64,000 bases of DNA from Spizellomyces punctatus DAOM BR117 (GCF_000182565.1 NW_015971538.1:392713-456712); one strand, 5' to 3'; positions 46,140-58,877 are shown, counted from the first letter of the stretch. Numbers and translations: made by a program. Notes: generated by a model not told the origin, from the letters alone.

Positions 46140-47988
46140 ATGACGGTCAGGTCTTCCAGCCTTCTTTCCATTCCTGGACATGTCCGCCCGTCGTTAGATG
46201 TTGAGAAGGATGCAGCAGGCGAAATGGAGCGGCTTTTGTTTGTGGAGAGAGGAGAGGACGAGGAGGAGGACAGAGAGGGAGAGGAAGTTAGGGGAGCCCC
46301 CAGTGGTACGTTACTTGCAACTGGTAATCAAAATGTTTAAGCGTGCGTTGAACGCTATTATGCAGTGGTATCGTCGACTGTCAACTTGATCAATACCATA
46401 CTTGGGACACAAATGCTGAGGTAGGCTAAAAGTCCACCAAAGCAACCAAGCATCCGCAAGTTCTAATTGCATCGATCATGTCAAACCAGTATGGCTTACG
46501 CATTTGGAAAACTCGGTCCTGGCCTCGGAACTATCCTCCTTCTCCTTTTCGCTTTTTTCACTCGCTCATCGCTGCGTCTTCTTGTCACGTCCGCTCAACG
46601 AATCCCACACCATGACACGCGCAACGCTCGCCTAACAGAGCCCGGCACGCCATCCTATGCAACGCTTGCCCGCGCAGCGTTTGGGAATTCTGCGGCACCA
46701 GTGGTGGATGCCATGATGGTTCTTGCGTGTCTTGGATTTGCGATTAGTTATCTGGTGATGCTCATGGATGGGATGCCGAGAGTTCTTTGGGAGGTTGTGC
46801 CGGGATGGGATGGAAGTGGAGCATGGATTGTGCAAGTCCTAAGTGGAGGCAAATTTTGGTTGTTTGGTATGCCTCAATATCCAATCGCTGGGTTATCTAT
46901 TTCTCAACAGCTTATCCTTTTTACTCTGAAAATAGCGTCGCTCCTTCTCATTGTCCCACTTTCCTTTTCCCGTGATGTGGATGATTTCAAATGGTTCTCT
47001 GGCACGGCCTTGGCTTGTGCAGTCTACATGGCCGGTGTGGTCGTGTATTGTTATTTCAGCGGTGAAGGCCAACACGAAGGGCCACGGGTTCCAACCACCT
47101 CGCCTGAGCGGCCATGGTTTATTTTCACGGATAAAGCGATGGGTGTTTTGCCTATTTTTGTGTTTGCTTTTACCTGTCATCAAAATGTGAGTGCAATAGG
47201 TTCAGAGTTCCTTCTTGGCTTGTCGTGGATACTAATCTTGGCTTTCGATAACGAAGATGTTTGCCATCTATAATGAACTTGCGGCTGCGGAGAAAAATGT
47301 AAAGGTTGCGCGCAGCTCCGACCCAGATGTGACCCTCCGCCATATTCATCTCATTACGGATGTCTCGGTTGCGGCCTGCTTTATTATTTACTTTGCAGTA
47401 GGAGTGGCCGGCTACCTCACCTTTGGCGACAATGCCGACATGGTGTTGTTGAATAACTGTAAGAGCCACTTTACTTTTTGTTTACCTCATGCAGTGTGCT
47501 AATCGCTATACTGCTTTCTCCCAGATGCCGCGATCCCAGCAACAACATTAGCACGAGTCTCCTTTGTTCTCCTCTCCGCATTCTCTTACCCCATCCAACT
47601 TCATCCATGCCGTGCGGCCCTCGACTCGCTCTTGATGCATTTTAGTCCGGCCAAGGCCCGGCCGACTCTGCATCATTATACCTCTCTACAACATCTGACA
47701 CCAGGACAGTCGCCACGACATCGAGAGTCTATCATTCGCAAACGTATGACATTATTTCTTTTGGTACTCAGCTATCTCTGCGCCGCTTGCGTTCCTCCAG
47801 CCATGTTGGATAAAATACTAGTGTTTCTTGGTGCCACGTGTGGCAGTGCAGTCTGTTATGTCTTACCTGGAATGATATTTAGAAAGGTGGGTGAAGCTGG
47901 GGAGGGGTGGGAAGCATTTGTGGCTGTTACGGTGGAGGTGATTGGGGCTGCTTGTGGTTGTGTGGGCATCGTGTATTGCTTGGTGTGA
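46140..47988 (+). CDS. Amino acid transporter, AAAP family (Avt/SLC38-like)
   Basis: Five exons (46140-46305, 46366-46420, 46490-47186, 47257-47458, 47525-47988) encode 527 residues. The acidic N-terminal tail (ERGEDEEEDREGEEV) is followed by the family start signature TVNLINTILGTQMLSMAYAF and about ten more hydrophobic helices. These include GVLPIFVFAFTCHQN, the FAIYNEL signature and AVGVAGYLTFGD. The protein ends after CVGIVYCLV. The closest match by pattern is the fungal Avt5/6/7 group, which exports neutral or acidic amino acids from the vacuole by proton coupling. Substrate cannot be told from sequence. Two small exons hold the first helix. Confidence 0.86.
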
Positions 47989-48296
47989 ACGAACTGGGCG
48001 GGTAACATTAGACATATACCTAACAATCAACTAATCACGTATTGTTTTGGCCGAGATTTGAACGGTTGTTAATGCTCAGAATGAATTATATCAATATGCT
48101 TTTATTTCCGTGTTGTTGGTGGATGCATCGTGCTGGGTAATAGTCAGGTTTTAAAGGAAAGGTCGGCTCAAAAACCGTAAAAGCTCACATGCCCAAAGTT
48201 AAGCTTACGTTGCTGTGAGGTGACACGGTTTGTTGCTACGGTGATCAGAACAAATTACTAGTTGGAGCGAGGTTCGGTTTATTCTGACCTGCGACA
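47989..48296. other. Intergenic region
   Basis: About 310 bp between two plus-strand genes. AT-rich; nothing else seen. Confidence 0.35.
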
Positions 48297-50030
48297 ATGC
48301 GTCCTTCGATAACCAGCTGCAGGCGGCTACTCCGCTCTCAAGTGCATCTGCCGGCCAGGAAAGGAATCGTATCGAGACCTTGGAGCTTTCACATTCTTCA
48401 GACGCGACTTGCATCACACACCACATCCTCACCAGCCCTCGACCCCTCCACATTCAATGCCCGTACAGACGATACCTTTGAACCAAACCTCGCCACAACC
48501 AGCAGTACATATTCCTCTCCACAGTCCCGATATGACTTTCTCTCAGCTTCACTTATCACCAACCCAACCTTCCTTGCCCTGGACGATCTCCTTTTCCTTT
48601 TATCTGCCGCGCAATTAGGTCCCCTAACTCCGGATGCTGTTGCAACACTATATAAGACCCTACTGAGCATTCCTGCCAAGCGCTTTGTTTTCAGTACACT
48701 ACATTTCAATCAGCTTCTTTCTCATCTTCTCTTACCATACGAGGATAATTTTGACCTAGCGGTGCCCGTAAAGGTCCAAAGGCAAGTGGATCAATATACA
48801 TCTGATCTTCGCGAGCTCGGATTATCGCCAGACGGAACTACGCATGCTTTTCTCATGCTATCCCGCAAGGATCATCATGAGCGAGTCTTGTCGACCTACG
48901 CTGCTATACCGAACCACCTGAAAAAGCAACTTCCAATCGTCGCATTCAATTTGCTGCTCCATTTGGCACTCTCCAGCGCGGATAAGCCCATCACCAAGAG
49001 TGGACTCTGGGAAATCTATACATCAATACAAAAGTCGCATGCCCAACCAAATATTCTCACGTTTGAGCTGTTGTTGACGGCTGTCGGGCCGCGGTTGAAA
49101 GACGGAAAGGCTTTCAGAAGGATCATGTTGCGACTGGGTATTAGCGATCTGGAATGGAGGAGACAAAGTTTTGCTGCAGCCTTGCAAGCGACTGCAGAAT
49201 GCGGTGATGAAAAGGGTCTCAACAGAATCATGTACAAACTGAGAACAGCCAAAATTCCGGTTGACAGGTAGGTTGGTCTGAACGCCAAGACATGAAATTG
49301 TAAAGAACTTACTAAATACCGCCTTATTCTGAACCCCTTATTGTTCAGAACAATTCTGAACGGCATTTTGCGCTTCTGGATCAATGGGCTACGTCCTCGC
49401 GCAGCAATTCGACAATATCACCGTCTCACCAAGCAATTCCCGTCAACGCTACTGCCAACATCCTCTGAGACATATATACTATTGCTTGAATCTTGTGCGC
49501 TGATACCCAGCTGTGCAACTCCAGGGGATGAGACAAACGCTAGAACGGAAGCACAGGAAAACGTGGCTATCATTCGAGAAGAAATGGTGAGGAGCCTAGA
49601 TACGATTTCCGTTCAGACTTTTGAGTATCTGGCCAAATGCTACATTCGCTTGGACGATCCTCGAAACGTGCTGCTTACGTTTGAATATGTGAAGAAACTT
49701 GAAATGGGCGGAAACCCATATGTCCCTGGTGCTTTGATGCTGGAAGCTGTGGCCGAAGCACATGGAAGGATTGGCGACTTGAACGCGATACGAGAGTTTT
49801 TAGATGAGGATGTGTTCGTAACGGAGACATTGGTGGCACATTATGGGGCCGACCAGAAAGCGTCAGATATAGCCACGGTAGAGCCATTTGAGGGCACCTA
49901 CGAAGCGCTATTATCGGGCTGGCTGGAGAGTGGGAACGAACCGACGGAATTGGTGGATCTTTTGACGGAAATGAGAAAGACTGAAAAGAAGAGAATGTCA
50001 AAAGTCATCGAGGACCGGATGGCTCGGTAG
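48297..50030 (+). CDS. Mitochondrial PPR-like helical-repeat protein
   Basis: Two exons (48297-49267, 49349-50030) encode 550 residues. The start is a basic leader (MRPSITSCRRLLRSQVHLPA) typical of mitochondrial import. The body is a series of paired helices at about 35-residue spacing with PPR-like phrases: LGLSPDGTTHAFLMLSRKDH, LPIVAFNLLLHLALS, GLWEIYTSIQKSHAQPNILT and VQTFEYLAKCYIRLDDPRN. PPR proteins bind organellar RNA and control its stability, processing or translation. The individual target cannot be inferred. The repeats are degenerate, as common in fungi, so the call rests on architecture. Confidence 0.65.
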
Positions 50031-50180
50031 TTTATAATATTTAGTTTAATACATGATTGGGGCCTTTCCCAAAAAACTGTCATTGGTGACTGCTGACTCA
50101 GCTGTCGATCAAGCCGTCATGCCTCACCTGACCGCGTAACGTCAACCATCCACCTCCGTTCCTGCATCTCAATATCTCCC

Positions 50181-51318
50181 ATGGCAGGCGAGATATGCAG
50201 ATTCTTTAATCGCGGTGATGGTTGCTTCAGAGGGGACACTTGCAGGTGAGCGTTGTTGAAGTTTTCTGACTGTTATAACCCAACATCGTCCCAAGTCTGA
50301 CTCGTGGGCAGGTTTAGACATGTAGATGGTGACGGGGACATTTTTCCTCCCACGCACGATGGGCGGTCCTTGATACCATGTCGCTACTTTTTGCGAGGAT
50401 ACTGCGCCAAAGGGGGAGCCTGCCCATATCGACACGACAACTCAGGCGCAGAACAGTCGGAGACTGCTGTAGAAGGAGATGGTTATGCGACCACCACAGA
50501 CGACGAATCAATATGTGCCATTTGTTTCGATCCACCCTTGCAATTTGGCTTACTTTGTAAGTTTTGTACGTCAGTTTAGCAAAGATTGAGTTTGGTCTCA
50601 TAATATTCTTTCACTAGTGGGATGTGATCATATTTTCTGCGTAGGGTGTGTTCGAGAATGGCGCAACAAGAAGAACAAAACCGACGACTTGGCTGGCTCT
50701 TCAGTCATTAAAGAATGTCCAGTATGTCGGTCGCCGTCTCCGTACGTTGTCCCTTCCTCTGTACACGCAACTGGGCCACGTAAGGAGGTTGTCATTGAGG
50801 CATACAAAGCTCGTCTTTTGCGAATTCCGTGTCGATACTTTGAAAATTCCCGACCTGATGATCGACGGTGTCCGTTTGGAAATGAGTGCTTGTATGCACA
50901 TAATGATGAAGCGGGCAATCGGGTTGACTGTAGTCGTCCATCAGACCGCGCTGCGAGTAGGATTGCAAGGCCCAGGTCTAGATCACGATTTATGAGGGAA
51001 GCGGAAGTAGCCGGCGAGCGGGTTATTCAGTTGCTCCGTGCATGGGTGAGTGATGCTAGAAGAACCATTGCGAGCGATGATGAGGAGGGAGGAACTTTGT
51101 CAATCACATGGGAAGATGAGGAGGCATGGATGGAATCGGCGGCATACTACTTGCAGGACGAACTATCAGATTGTTACAGCGACGAAGACGACTGGAATGA
51201 CGAGGAAATTTATGCTGATGAAGAGGACAGCGCCAGTATTAATGAGTATCGCATACCATCTTTCTCAGCGATTTGGGAGGAGTATGGCAGCGCGGAAGAG
51301 ACTACTTGGGAGGAATGA
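50181..51318 (+). CDS. Makorin-type CCCH/RING zinc-finger E3 ligase
   Basis: Three exons (50181-50245, 50312-50556, 50618-51318) encode 336 residues. Domain order is CCCH (CRFFNRGDGCFRGDTCRFRH, split by intron 1), a second CCCH (CRYFLRGYCAKGGACPYRH), a RING of C3HC4 type (CAICFDPPL, CDHIFCVGCVREW, CPVCRSPSPYVVPS), a third CCCH (CRYFENSRPDDRRCPFGNEC followed by YAH) and an acidic tail rich in Asp and Glu. This is the makorin layout without the long Cys-His spacer. Makorins couple RNA binding to ubiquitin ligation in translation quality control and transcript regulation. All zinc ligands look present. Confidence 0.88.
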
Positions 51319-51737
51319 ATACTTTGTACATATTTTTTTTTTCCTTCCTGTTCCCTGATGCCATTTATTCATGTACAATACAAGGTATTTTGTGTTCTGT
51401 AAAGTAAGTCTTTTAACAGCCTATCCAACCTATGATCACATGACTGCGCTGGGATCAAGTCGGAGGTGAATTTCCAAGCTCTCCAAATTCTCAGGAAGCT
51501 TCGGCGCTTCCGTTGCTCCCACAAGATCTGCTTATCAGTGAAAGGCTGCTTTCCACTGTGCCAGCACAGCAGTGCACACCTATTTACCAATCCTCTGATC
51601 CAAAGTGTATCATAGCGCTTCACCGTGATCTTCATTCGAGATCGCAGAGTCAGGACAACACAGTCAACAAATACAGTCCCCCAAAGTGTATGCTATCCAC
51701 ATATCTCTGGCGAGAGTATTAGCCTCCGTCTCTCTGC
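51319..51737. other. Intergenic region upstream of WAPL
   Basis: About 420 bp containing the makorin 3' region and the WAPL promoter. No gene supported. Confidence 0.4.
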
Positions 51738-54700
51738 ATGACATCTCTTGCGGTGCATCGCAGAAAGGTTGCGGTTACCTATGGAGGACGCAGTCGTCGG
51801 CGCCCGCAAAGCGCATCTTGGTCGGAACTTGAGCTGCACTCTCAGGAGGAGGAGGAGCGCAGTGCCGGGCAGTCGGACATTGGAGATAAATCGCAATTGA
51901 GTCATAGCGATGAAGCCGTGGATCCCTTCGCGTTTGTGGTTGAAGATGAGGCGGACGAGGATATCGAGACAGATGGCGAGGATACTGTGCAGTTGAGCCA
52001 AAAATCCGCCATTAAGACGCAGAGACGGCAAGCTTCCGCAATGCGTAGAATGCCTTCGCCACCTCGTTCAAAGGTTGAGTCGTCACGGACAAGGAACACC
52101 CAAAAGGATGCGGACAGGGCGGCTGGGAAAGCGATCCTCGGAGGGTCTGTATCATCTCCGAAACTCAAGCGTAGAGGTTCCACTGGTGAGACAGGAACAA
52201 GGCAACCTTTTGCTGGGTCAATAGAAGCAAATTCGGAACGAGAGATTCCCAAGGCGGGCACATCGGACATAGCTAGTGTCCCACGAACTTCTGCTTTTGA
52301 TGCTAGATCTCTTGACTCGCCCTTAAAGCAAAGATTGGTTGACACTCCTATAAATGCCGAAGGAAAGGGCCTGTGCAATACAGATGACGTGGGCCTGTTC
52401 GACTTTGTCTCTGACAATGAAACACCTTCGCCCGCAAGAGTCGTGAGATCTGTCATGGCGAAGAGGAAGCTCTGTGAGAACGCTCCAGTTTCACCTACAC
52501 AGAAGAGAGCCAATCAAGCAACGTCACTGAAAGGGAGAAATAGATCTGATGCAGCAATGTGGAACACCAATCCTGGAGACGTAGCAACCACTATCTCAAG
52601 TCCATCTACGCCAACCAGAGGGAGGATTTTCCGCATGAAAAGTGCGGATGGAACATCACCGTCGGATGCGATACGAACTTTTGGTTCGACATCCAGCGAT
52701 ACTGCAATAACCATACTCGAACGACCGGCGCAATCGACTACAATGGACGTCGATGACCCGCCTTCGCCGACGAGGGTTACCTCCAAAGCCGAATGCTTTG
52801 GGTCACTAAGAGTAGCGCCTGTACGATCAAAAACTGTCCTGGATGATTTGGATGAGATCCTTTCGGCGGTCGGAAGCTGCACCAACTCCACTCTTCGGCA
52901 CCAGCGTGAAGCAGTCGCTACGCAATCTACAGTAATGGACGCGGCTACCAGCACTGCATCTCCCCGAGCACGGAATCGAATTGGACGAATGAAAAGTGCA
53001 GGGGGTGGATCGGACGACCCCTTTTCCGAGCGGATGGACCTATTTGGCCAAAACCTGCAGAGGTGCTCATCACAGGACGGTGATGAGCGGATGAAAGCAC
53101 TTCGTACAGGCACAAGCAAGGATGATACTCCTGTCCAGTCAAACACTGATTCTACAGCCATGACTAACGTCGACGACACGTTCACGATGAGCTCTGAACT
53201 AGAGCTTGATGAGGTTGATGCATTTTTCGCGTCCGACAAGAGCACTGCACCACTTCAGCAAAGCGGACGCAGTTCAACTGCTCCTGTAATTAATTCATCC
53301 TCAAGCTCTTCTGTCATTGAGCCGCCAACACCTCTGGTGCGCCACGCCGTGGGCATCACGTACGCTCGAACACGCAGCTATCTGGAGACCCACGAGGACG
53401 TTTATGCTCCAAAGTATATCTCAGAGTCCCAGAGGAGGAGGGATGAGGGCCTTGAAAGCAGTAGTGACGAGGAAGACCAGGTCAAAATCTTATTTTGTTG
53501 ACCTGCAAAGATAATTTTTCCGGGACTCATATTGGTTACGCGCAGGATCGACGGGAAGTTAAAAGCATTCACGAATTACGTGAAGCTGGGGAAGCAAAGA
53601 GATTTGCAGATCATATGGAGTATACCTTGGACGGCTTCAGAGAGGATCAACCACTTGGTGTAAGACGAAGCAGGTGAGCTGCGCTATATGAATTCACACT
53701 TGCGCTTGCAAGCCGACTGATTTGATTACTTAGCGCATTGGAGCTTGCGAAGAAGGTGCTCTCTGGAAAGTTTACATTAAAAATGCGAGCACTCGGGTTT
53801 ATATCTAGGTTTTATGAATTGGTGCATTTGGTCGAGGACCCTGTGAGTGATCTGTGCATCGTCTCTACTCCTCTGATACCTTAGCTAAAGGTACAATAGC
53901 TTCTGGTAGCTATGATATCCTTCATAATGTGTGCACTTCTGCAAGACCGCCGTAATCTGGAGCAACTCGTTGGCGAAAAAGATCTGGTCGATTTCATGGC
54001 TAAAGCTATGCAACTGATCCCTGATCCACTGATCGGGACGCCTAGAAGCAAGTACGAGAAGAGGCTGGTGTGTTACGAAGGAGCAGGCCTTATGACACGC
54101 CGGAGCGTTGAACAGACATCGATAACGCAACCTGCAACTTCATAGGTGTCCGAGATCAAGCACATCATTGAAGCCTCTAACTTCTTGAAGTGCTATGGCG
54201 ACAAGGTAGGAATGATCTACAGAACATTTGGCCAGGCTTTAGATTGTCGACCGATTGCATTGTAGGTTACTACTCGATACATCGCACTTCAATCTTTGTC
54301 GGCCATTGCATCCTTCAGACCACGCACGATGCCTTTTATTCAGCAGCGACTTCGGGCTACCGGGGCACTGGATATTGTACTACGGACACTTCATACTGGA
54401 GTAGCGGCGATGAATCAGGCTCTTTCAGATGCTACACATCAGCGAACACAGGTTTCTGCGGCCTTTTTCTGTTAGCACTTGGTATGCTGGTTCTCAAAAG
54501 GCTTTCGGTACCGCAGGGGAGGATGGCCTTACTTGTCTCAAAATATCAGCCAAACTCTTCGATCATGCATATCAACCTCCTTTGTCTCAGTATTGTGGAA
54601 TTCTCTACTTTGGTATGTCGGGAAAACCTCGCCTATATCGTAGAAACGGAAGGCTGCGTGAATGATTTGATGCAAATTGTTGCGTGGAGCTCTGGTGCGT

Positions 54701-55783
54701 AACCATCATCGGCACAGTGAAGGCTGAGGCCCAAGCATTCATGCTCTTGCAATCCCTCTAGCAATTGCTCGGTCATGTGAAGAGTTCTGCTACCCTGGTA
54801 AGACTCAGCACCACCGATTTCATTCGCGCTAGGATATTGAAACTATTGCCTTGTGCACCACCCTAGGTTCAAAAATTCTCGCGGCAACCTTTTCTGTGCT
54901 CGTGAATTTAACCAATGATCACGAAGGTTGCTCTGATCTTATTGGAGAGGGGGAGTGGTTAGGTGCAGCGGCCCGGTGCGCCATTGTGCCAAATCCCTTG
55001 CTAACTGGAAAAGAAGCACAGAGTGATTCTCAGCCGCCCGTCGATTCAAACGGGACACAAAAGAAGTCAAGCAGGCCGTTACACCTCCATGAGGAGTCAC
55101 ACGACGACGAGAGTAAGGCAGACGCAGAGGAGAAGGCAAAGTTGACGAATTTCGATATCATGCTCCTGGGAGTCGCCTTTATGATCAACGTTGTTGAGAG
55201 AAACACTAAAAACCAGGATAGGATTCGCTCCCTTGGTGAGGCATTATGAAAAAAAAAATTGTTAACGTCCCTCCGAGGCTCAAGGACTTCCCACCGTTTG
55301 TAGAGTTGAGTTTACAATGCCCAGGAGATGAATGCCTATGTACGTGTCAATGCGCAGACCGACAGAGCACTGTCGCGTGCGTTGCGGATGTTGTGAATGA
55401 ACGCCTCGAAGCCGAGAGTGAGGTACTTTTTATCATTGTTTGGTCTCGTCTGAAACTTTCCACCTAATGGTGCTGAATTACGACATGCAAAGCAAGCAAC
55501 CCATGAAATTCTCACCGCTCAGCTTACAATGCTCTTGGGGCTTCTCATTAAAGCTCATCCGAGCAACAGATCACTGGCCTTGACGCACATGAAAAAGCAT
55601 GATCAGTCATTCGAAACGGCGATTGCACTGTTAGAGAATTTCGCAGGTTGGTATGATGCAATGTTGACAGCTTCGGAAAACAGTGTGGAAGGAGCTGGCG
55701 TCGATATTGAAATGTATGGAGCCAGAGAGGCCGGACGTGCGGTTAAGGAAATCGTTGAAGTTTTTAAAGGTCAAAAACTGTAG
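51738..55783 (+). CDS. WPL1: WAPL-domain cohesin release factor
   Basis: Eleven exons (51738-53480, 53546-53673, 53734-53842, 53900-54067, 54146-54205, 54266-54451, 54517-54694, 54762-54797, 54867-55235, 55304-55422, 55493-55783) encode 1,128 residues. The first 580 residues are Ser/Thr-rich and low-complexity. The remainder is the helical WAPL domain: EVKSIHELREAGEAKRFADH, LELAKKVLSGKFTLKMRALG, LGFISRFYELVHLV, RENLAYIVETEGCVND, KILAATFSVLVNLTNDHEGC and LLGVAFMINVVERNTKNQD. TYxxxR-S motifs occur at the N-terminus (VTYGGRSRR) and before the WAPL domain (ITYARTRSYL), resembling conserved fungal Wapl motifs. WAPL with Pds5 opens the cohesin ring at the Smc3-kleisin gate. The exon split is sharp: one long exon for the disordered half, ten for the folded half. 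Confidence 0.9.
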
Positions 55784-55898
55784 AAATTGTGGTGGTGAAG
55801 CGACTTATTCTGTAGATACTTTTGATTGTTATTATTGCCTGTTACTATTGAGCTGCCTCCGACCAAAATTTGTAATTGCATGGCTCAAAGACCCATTT

Positions 55899-56660
55899 TT
55901 ACCATTTCCCTCCCCACTCCTCGCCTTGGCTTTCTCCCCAGCGTAGTTCCTTCATAGTCTCGCGTTTTGCCGCTCTGCATCCGCTTTTATCCGCGTTGGT
56001 TTTGGGCTTGGCACCGCTCGGCTGGGCTGGTTCAGGAGGGTCGGTCTGCTCGACTCCCTCTTTCTGTTTCTTGGTCTCTTTACTTTTTTGCTTGGGGAGG
56101 AACCAGTCATTGGAATCCCAACCGTCCTTATTACTGCTGACTTCCTTTTTTTCTTCACCCCATCCAACGCCCCCAATATGAGTTTTTTGGAGCTCGGCAG
56201 CCAGATAGTCCATTATACGAACGTTTTTTCCGCGTTTTTTCAAGTGGCCTTCGCCTTCGCGTTTCTCCTTCCAAGTATAATGCAGTATGGCAAGATCAGG
56301 AGCGTTGGTACCAATCTCTGCGCATTCGGCAATATCCGGACGCAGCGAAGTGTCAGTGAGCTCGGCTTCTTTGACACATGCCATGCAACGCCTTTTATCG
56401 TTCATCCGCCTTTGGCGGCGTGAAAAATGGTCCCAAGGAAGTATGCGCTCACAGATGCTACATTCAATCTCCTCTTGAAACCCTGGGGGTGGAGACGCAT
56501 CCGGTTGATCTGGAAAGAAACGTGGAAACTTGGTTTAATTATAGTTGCAAGTTGAGCATTGAGCGAGTTACCAACCGGCTAGCTTCTTGAGCTGTCCTTT
56601 TTGTTGGACGACTCCTGCGGACGGTTGGTACCGTGTCCACTGTACTTTGTCCTTTTCCAT
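55899..56660 (-). CDS. Stc1-domain zinc protein
   Basis: Two exons (56660-56576, 56509-55899; donor GTTGGT) encode 231 residues. After a short N-terminus comes an Stc1-type zinc module: CSICERILPWDHFSRRQRR then CMACVKEAEL, i.e. C-x2-C and C-x2-C flanking the FSRRQ motif. The remainder is Lys/Glu-rich and probably disordered apart from NVRIMDYLAAELQK. In fission yeast Stc1 links the RNAi effector Ago1 to the Clr4 histone methyltransferase complex at centromeric heterochromatin, but many fungal Stc1-domain proteins have unknown roles. It is tail to tail with WAPL, only 115 bp between stop codons. The domain call is good; function by analogy is inference. Confidence 0.75.
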
Positions 56661-57320
56661 TGACGCTGTCAAACTACCCAGAGACCTGTCAAAAAGTCGA
56701 GCAAAGATTGTGCAGAGCAGGCAAAAGAGTGCTGTCTTCCAGTATCTTCCTTGACCTCTAGTAGGGAGACTTTTATGCGGGTATGTCACGTCATGCGGCT
56801 GTCACCGTATCAAAAAAGAACAAGGGCAGAGGAGAAACGGGGTTGCTGCCACGATCGGGCTGTTGGGTAAGCGTCGTTCACGTGATTGGAGCCAAACCTT
56901 TGGGCCTTCGAATGACACGCAAGTGGCAAAGTTCTGCTCGCTTACTTAACTGCTGGAGACATTCCTTGTTTTGATTTCTGCGTGACGATCCCCATTAAAT
57001 ACCAAAGGTCAGATAGCCACATTTTTCATGAGGGATTGTTGCATATGGGGATCGCGCTATTAATAGTCATAACAAGCGTGCGAGTGTCCCTAGATCGCAT
57101 GCTCGCATCTTCTAATAAATGGAGCCTAACTTGATATCCCTTCAGATCGTTCAAAACTCCGCTCAACCTACCTGCCCTTAACGCACAAGAACAACGTCAC
57201 ATCTTGGTAAGCTGCACAGCAGCGTCGTTTTGCGTGCTCTATTTACAAACCTCTCATATCTTTTCTCGCGGACTTAAATAGAAGCTCAATTTGATACCCA
57301 TTCTGTAGTGTGTCGTCAAT
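56661..57320. promoter_or_regulatory. Divergent interval Stc1-domain gene / beta-tubulin
   Basis: About 660 bp between divergent starts. The part just before the tubulin ATG is pyrimidine-rich with several CTC/TTC runs, common in strong fungal promoters. A CACGTG lies near 56879. No gene seen. Confidence 0.45.
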
Positions 57321-58877
57321 ATGCCTCGTGAGATTATCTCGATCCAAACTGGACAGTGTGGTAACCAAATCGGTTCAAAATTCTGGGAAGTCATCAGCGA
57401 TGAGCATTGCATACTTCCCAACGGTCAATATAACGGAGATACCGATCTCCAGCTTGAGCGCATCAGTGTGTACTTTAACGAAGCTAATGGTGGAAGATAT
57501 GTGCCAAGGTCTGTCATGGTCGACCTTGAACCAGGCACCATGGATTCAGCCCGGGCAGGTCCGTTTGGAGAACTATTTCGTCCAGACAACTTTGTGTTTG
57601 GTCAATCTGGAGCTGGGAATAACTGGGCGAAAGGTTATTACACGGAAGGAGCAGAATTGGTGGAATCCGTGCTTGACATTGTACGGAAGGAATCGGAGGG
57701 ATGTGACTCTTTGCAAGGATTCCAAATGGTCCATTCTCTTGGAGGTGGAACGGGCTCTGGACTGGGTTCCTTATTGGTATCAAAGGTAAACTGGTCATCA
57801 AATGTTTGGAAGCTATGCAGAGTGGCTCACGTTTCCATCCCGCAAAATCAACTATTAGATTCGTGAAGAGTACCCTGATCGAATGATGTGCACGTTTTCC
57901 GTGGTGCCTTCGCCCAAGGTTTCGGACACAGTTGTAGAGCCATATAATGCGACCTTGTCCGTTCACCAACTCGTCGAAAATTCAGATCTCACCTTCTGCA
58001 TCGACAATGAGGCCCTCTATGACATTTGTCTTCGCACTCTGAAGATCACTGCGCCCAATTATGGTGACTTGAATCATCTGGTCTCTGCAGTTATGTCCGG
58101 CATAACGACCTGTCTTCGCTTTCCTGGTCAGCTCAATGCAGATCTTCGCAAACTGGCCGTAAACATGGTGCCATTTCCTCGCTTACACTTCTTCACCGTC
58201 GGTTTTGCCCCTCTGACTGCACGAGGTTCTCAAGCCTTCAGGGCGCTCACAGTCCCTGAGCTCACCGCACAATTATTTGATGCAAAGAACATGATGGCGG
58301 CTTGCGATCCTCGTCATGGAAGGTATCTGACAGTTTCCACGATTTTCAGGGGAAAAGTTAGTACCAAGGAAGTGGAGCAACAAATGTACAACATGCAGAG
58401 CCGAAACAGCAGCTACTTTGTCGAATGGATTCCAAACAACATCAAGACAGCAAGTATGTACTTTTGTGATATTTTATTAACATTTCAAATTGAACGAATA
58501 CTCATCGTCTTCACTGTGCTACAGTCTGTGATATTCCACCACGAGGAATGAAAATGTCTGCAACCTTCATTGGAAACACCACTTCCATTCAGGAACTCTT
58601 CAAACGGATCCACACACAATTCAGCGCCATGTTCAAGCGGAAAGCGTTCTTGCATTGGTACACTGGCGAAGGGATGGACGAAATGGAGTTTACAGAAGCG
58701 GAAAGCAACATGGCGGACCTCGTTTCAGAATATCAGCAATATCAAGATGCGGCTGCTGAAGAAGACGGTGAAGACTTGGAGACAGATGAGACCTTGGATG
58801 ATATTGCAATGAACGCTGCGGAAAAGAAACTTGCTACTCGTTCTTCCATAGTTGCCCCTATCCCCTCAGAATACTAA
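57321..58877 (+). CDS. TUB2: Beta-tubulin with unusual C-terminal tail
   Basis: Three exons (57321-57785, 57859-58453, 58525-58877) encode 470 residues. The start [20 protein letters not shown] is like the MREI(V) start but with an extra Pro. The GTP motif [10 protein letters not shown] and the family phrases [27 protein letters not shown] and [18 protein letters not shown] are intact. The body is conserved to the EYQQYQDA motif. The tail then differs: a short acidic part ([15 protein letters not shown]) and about 25 further residues ([11 protein letters not shown], ending APIPSEY), making it some 20-25 residues longer than usual. Beta-tubulin pairs with alpha-tubulin in spindle and flagellar microtubules. 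Residues tied to benzimidazole response fall in the conserved body: Phe at 200-type position ([12 protein letters not shown]) as in many fungi. Confidence 0.94.
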
